DNA of 64,000 nucleotides, taken from assembly GCA_018268755.1 (NCBI GenBank), contig JAFDVW010000013.1, positions 186,001 to 250,000 of the forward strand, read 5' to 3'. This DNA comes from Acidobacteriota bacterium (lineage in GTDB: Bacteria > Acidobacteriota > Terriglobia > Terriglobales > Acidobacteriaceae). How positions within the stretch are numbered: the stretch's first letter is position 1; every line of letters starts with the position of its first letter. Shown piece after piece: positions 61,219 through 64,000 of the stretch. Below the pieces are notes generated by a model that was not told the origin of the DNA, did no database searches, and was given only the letters and a program-made list of their open reading frames with translations. Made by a program: the position numbers and the translations under genes.

Positions 61219-64000
61219 ATGAAATTCAAACTGCGCCTGGCCTTTCTTGCGGCAGTTGTTCTGAGTCTGTTGAGCTTGGGGCCCCAATTTCTCTTCGCTC
61301 AGGGAACCGACCTGGGCACGATTCGCGGAACAGTCACGGACTCCAGCGGCGCCGTCATCGCCAACGCCAAGGTTGTGGTCGTGGATTTAGCCACCAACAT
61401 CACCCGTGAGACCACCACCAATACACAAGGCGAATATCAAGTTTTTGGATTAAGTTCCGGCACCTACAAGGTGGTCATCTCCAATCCGGGGCTGAATACG
61501 GTTCAGCTGGCGGGCATCACTTTGAGTGGGAGCAGCGTGGTGAACGCCAATGCGGTGATGAAGGTGGCCTCCACCCAGGAGTCGGTGGAAGTCATCGCCG
61601 AAGGTCAAACCATCAATGTGGAGAACCAGACCATCAGCGATACCATCGGCAGCCGCGAGGTCATTGATTTGCCGCGCGACAGCCGCAACGTCTATTCCTT
61701 CCTGTACCTGAACCCGAATATCACGCAGTCAGGCTCGGATGGCTCGTTCAAATTCCTAGGGGCACAAAGCTACGGGGCCAGTTTCTCGCTCGACGGACAA
61801 CGTTCCAACGGCGGCATTTTCGGCGAGCCGACCAACAGCCAGCCTTCTCTGGAAGCGGTGGGCGAAATCAACGTGATGTCCAATGATTTCACCGCGGAAT
61901 ATGCCGGCATTGCCAATATTCGCGTCACCACCAAACGCGGCACCGCCAATTATCACGGCTCGTTGTTTTACAACAATAAGAATTCCGCTCTGGCGGCCTG
62001 GACCTTGCAGGACAAGATCGGCAAAGCGGAATTTGCCCCCTCCGCCTTCCAATCTTCCTACCCCAATCCCTATTTCAACGTGACCGACATTGGGGCCTCG
62101 GTGGGCGGCCAGATTCCCAAACTCAAGAAGACGTTTTTCTTTGCCGCCTACGAGCGCAACTGGACGATTTCTCCGGTGCAGCTTCAGTCCAACACGCTGC
62201 CTCATCCCAGCCTGTGGGGTGGAGACTTCAGTCAGGTCAACGATGCGGCCAAGCCCACGGTGCCGGCTGGGGTTACGCTGACCCCGGATGAAATCGCCAA
62301 TGACACAGTGGGAGGCCTGGGCGAGCAGTTCATCACCATTCCTTCCCGCCTGCTCAACCCGACGGCGCAAAGCTTGATTCAAAACTACTTTCCCAAAATC
62401 GGTCTGAGCGCTCCCATGCTTACCGCCTCCGGCCGGGTGGACGATTACCGCACCCTCATGCCGGGTCGCGCGGTGCAAGATATCGGGACCCTGCGCGTGG
62501 ACCACGACTTCAGCGACCGGGACCACGTCTATGGCACCTACAATGCCTCTGCCCAGACAACGGCTAACACCTTTGTGCAGGCGCCGTATACCGGGCTGGG
62601 ATTGAGCCAATTAGATCGTAGAAATGACACTGTCTCCCTCTCCTACACGCACGTGTTCAGCAACAGCATCGTGAACGAGGCACGCGGCGGATTCAATCGT
62701 CAGAAGCTGTACCGCCATAGCAACACGACGTTGCGCAGCTTCCTGTCCAGCATCGGTTTTGATGATTCCGACATTACTGCCTATGGAGCGGTGGTGGGCG
62801 CGAAGGAATTGGATACTTACGGTCACCCGGCCATTAATTTCAGCAACCGTTTCGCTACCTTCCAGAACGGCGGCCGCAATACCGACCGACCCATGGATCA
62901 GAACCTGGCCACGTTCGGGGACACCTTGACCTGGATTGTTCGCAACCACAGCCTCAAAATGGGTGCGGACTTTGTGCGCAATGCGGCGGTGGACGGTTTT
63001 GCCGTGAACCGCGGCAATCCCCGCGGATTGATGACCTACACCGGTTCCGGCACCGACCCCTTCGCCAATTTCCTGATGGGCCTGCCCGCCAATAGTGTGG
63101 GTTACATCAATGAACCCCGCCCACCCATGGACGTCTACAACTGGGAGCAGGGTTTCTTTGTGCAGGATGACTGGAAAGTCTCGCCCCGCCTGACCGTCAA
63201 CATGGGGCTGCGCTATGAGCTGATCACGCCCTTTATTGAGAACCACAACTTGCTGGTGAACTTTGATCCTAGCTATGTAGACTCCGGCACTAACCAGAAG
63301 GGCCGTTTCATTATTCCTTCGGACGAAACGCTGGCCTTTCTGGACACGCGCATTCCCAACACCCGTCCGGTGGTCACGGCCGCGCAAGCCGGCCTGGGAG
63401 TGGGCCGGGGCTTGGTCCGCATGGACAAAAATAATCTTGCCCCGCGCTTTGGAGCCGCTTTCCGGCTGGACAGCAAATCCGTGATTCGCGGCGGATACGG
63501 CTTCTACTACCCAACCTCCGCGGCGCAAGGCATTCGTGATGCCATCGCCACCAACCCCTTCAACCAGGGCCTGACCAAGCGTCCCTTCGACAGCGAAAAT
63601 AATCCCACGCCCCTTGCGCCGTGGCCGGGCTTTTCGCACGGCTTCAGTCCGCTCGACGGAGGCACGATCGCAACCGGCTTCGGCGGGCTTCCCGCCATCA
63701 ATGCCGTGCCGGTGGGTATCCAGCAGCCGCGGGTGCAGCAGTACAACGTGACCTACGAACGGGAAATCCTGGACCAAACCTTCGTGCGCTTCTCCTATCT
63801 GGGAAGCACGCTCAGCGGACTCATCGCCGGCGTGGATCTGAACCGGATCGCCCCCAGCGACAATCCCTTCGGCACCTCGACCTTGGAGGGAGATCCCTGC
63901 AACCCGGATGATGGCAACTGCGATTACTCGCCCGCCGACCTGGCCCGCCAGGCCTTCCCGGGCCTGGGCGATTATCTTCTCAGCTATGGCAACTTCGGGC
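61219..64000 (+). CDS. Second Oar-type TonB-dependent receptor (partial)
   Basis: The gene is cut by the right edge after 927 codons. It has a signal peptide (LAFLAAVVLSLLSLGPQFLFAQ), a carboxypeptidase-regulatory-like domain (GTIRGTVTDSSGAVIANAKV; TNTQGEYQVFGLSSGTYKV), a plug (VEVIAEGQTINVENQTISD; SLEAVGEINVMSNDFTAEY; NIRVTTKRGTANYHGSLFYN) and much of the beta-barrel (FFVQDDWKVSPRLTVNMGLR). It was not listed as a closed frame because it has no stop in the window. AGGAG precedes the ATG at 61219 by eight bases. It belongs to the family of the receptor at 43851 but is clearly diverged, so the two probably serve different ligands. Confidence 0.92.
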   Translation, partial: MKFKLRLAFLAAVVLSLLSLGPQFLFAQGTDLGTIRGTVTDSSGAVIANAKVVVVDLATNITRETTTNTQGEYQVFGLSSGTYKVVISNPGLNTVQLAGITLSGSSVVNANAVMKVASTQESVEVIAEGQTINVENQTISDTIGSREVIDLPRDSRNVYSFLYLNPNITQSGSDGSFKFLGAQSYGASFSLDGQRSNGGIFGEPTNSQPSLEAVGEINVMSNDFTAEYAGIANIRVTTKRGTANYHGSLFYNNKNSALAAWTLQDKIGKAEFAPSAFQSSYPNPYFNVTDIGASVGGQIPKLKKTFFFAAYERNWTISPVQLQSNTLPHPSLWGGDFSQVNDAAKPTVPAGVTLTPDEIANDTVGGLGEQFITIPSRLLNPTAQSLIQNYFPKIGLSAPMLTASGRVDDYRTLMPGRAVQDIGTLRVDHDFSDRDHVYGTYNASAQTTANTFVQAPYTGLGLSQLDRRNDTVSLSYTHVFSNSIVNEARGGFNRQKLYRHSNTTLRSFLSSIGFDDSDITAYGAVVGAKELDTYGHPAINFSNRFATFQNGGRNTDRPMDQNLATFGDTLTWIVRNHSLKMGADFVRNAAVDGFAVNRGNPRGLMTYTGSGTDPFANFLMGLPANSVGYINEPRPPMDVYNWEQGFFVQDDWKVSPRLTVNMGLRYELITPFIENHNLLVNFDPSYVDSGTNQKGRFIIPSDETLAFLDTRIPNTRPVVTAAQAGLGVGRGLVRMDKNNLAPRFGAAFRLDSKSVIRGGYGFYYPTSAAQGIRDAIATNPFNQGLTKRPFDSENNPTPLAPWPGFSHGFSPLDGGTIATGFGGLPAINAVPVGIQQPRVQQYNVTYEREILDQTFVRFSYLGSTLSGLIAGVDLNRIAPSDNPFGTSTLEGDPCNPDDGNCDYSPADLARQAFPGLGDYLLSYGNFG

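Noticed and set aside
61756..63777. Two long minus-strand frames (284 and 388 residues)
   Set aside because: Both lie opposite the second TonB receptor. They look like real lengths but have shadow composition.

Overview
The window is about 60% G+C chromosomal DNA from a Gram-negative heterotroph, most likely an acidobacterium (Acidobacteriota, Terriglobia-like). The inference rests on two very large Oar-type TonB-dependent outer-membrane proteins that begin with a carboxypeptidase-regulatory-like domain, on the absence of SusD partners, and on a dense set of secreted glycoside hydrolases served by a ROK regulator. I see no tRNA, rRNA, CRISPR, insertion sequence or phage gene. Nearly every base is accounted for by about 43 protein genes.

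Bases 1-12800 (minus strand). A small operon (YHS protein, DoxX, DinB, and a DedA-like/ATP-grasp fusion that runs off the left edge) lies downstream of a seven-gene operon: aquaporin, GMC oxidoreductase, secreted VOC protein, a 61-residue unknown, GH63 glucosidase, glucose 1-dehydrogenase and GH133 debranching enzyme. Several of its genes overlap by ATGA. Divergent from it (13043-16028) are a DM13-like protein, a GlcG-cupin fusion and a secreted SMP-30/gluconolactonase. Together these look like a glucan/trehalose to glucose to gluconolactone to gluconate route. Then come a CGNR zinc-finger regulator divergent from a dehalogenase-type alpha/beta hydrolase, a DUF1223 protein, and a secreted protein of unknown function made of two tandem homologous halves.

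Bases 20875-49171. This is a large sugar-harvesting locus: an enolase-superfamily dehydratase, two tandem SGNH esterases and an alpha-L-rhamnosidase (GH78) on the plus strand; a convergent DapA-family lyase with two SDR dehydrogenases; a 2-hydroxyacid dehydrogenase with a GH36 alpha-galactosidase; a short ceramidase-like protein; a ROK regulator; a zinc alcohol/polyol dehydrogenase; GH30, a Tat-exported GH2, an Oar-type TonB receptor ending in a strong terminator, and a Tat-exported GH32. Glycans would be cut outside the inner membrane. The released deoxy-hexoses and hexoses could be oxidised by a non-phosphorylative sugar-acid route.

Bases 49221-64000. A minus-strand operon (2-hydroxyacid dehydrogenase, TIM-barrel isomerase, CBM9-like protein, MFS carrier) diverges from a plus-strand operon (SSS sodium symporter, Gfo/Idh/MocA oxidoreductase, NagB-like deaminase). 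A secreted SGNH-like protein and a Tat-exported TIM-barrel protein follow on the minus strand, divergent from an AgaS-type SIS isomerase and a second Oar-type receptor that is cut by the right edge. The NagB/AgaS pair points to amino-sugar phosphate catabolism.

The promoter regions of the sugar genes are conspicuously A/T-rich. They share a TTTTTATA element and some inverted repeats that could be operators, possibly for the ROK regulator. The least explained items are the duplicated secreted protein at 18673-20652, the GH36/ceramidase/GH30 neighbourhood, the DedA/ATP-grasp fusion and the alternative stems in the leader of the ceramidase-like gene.
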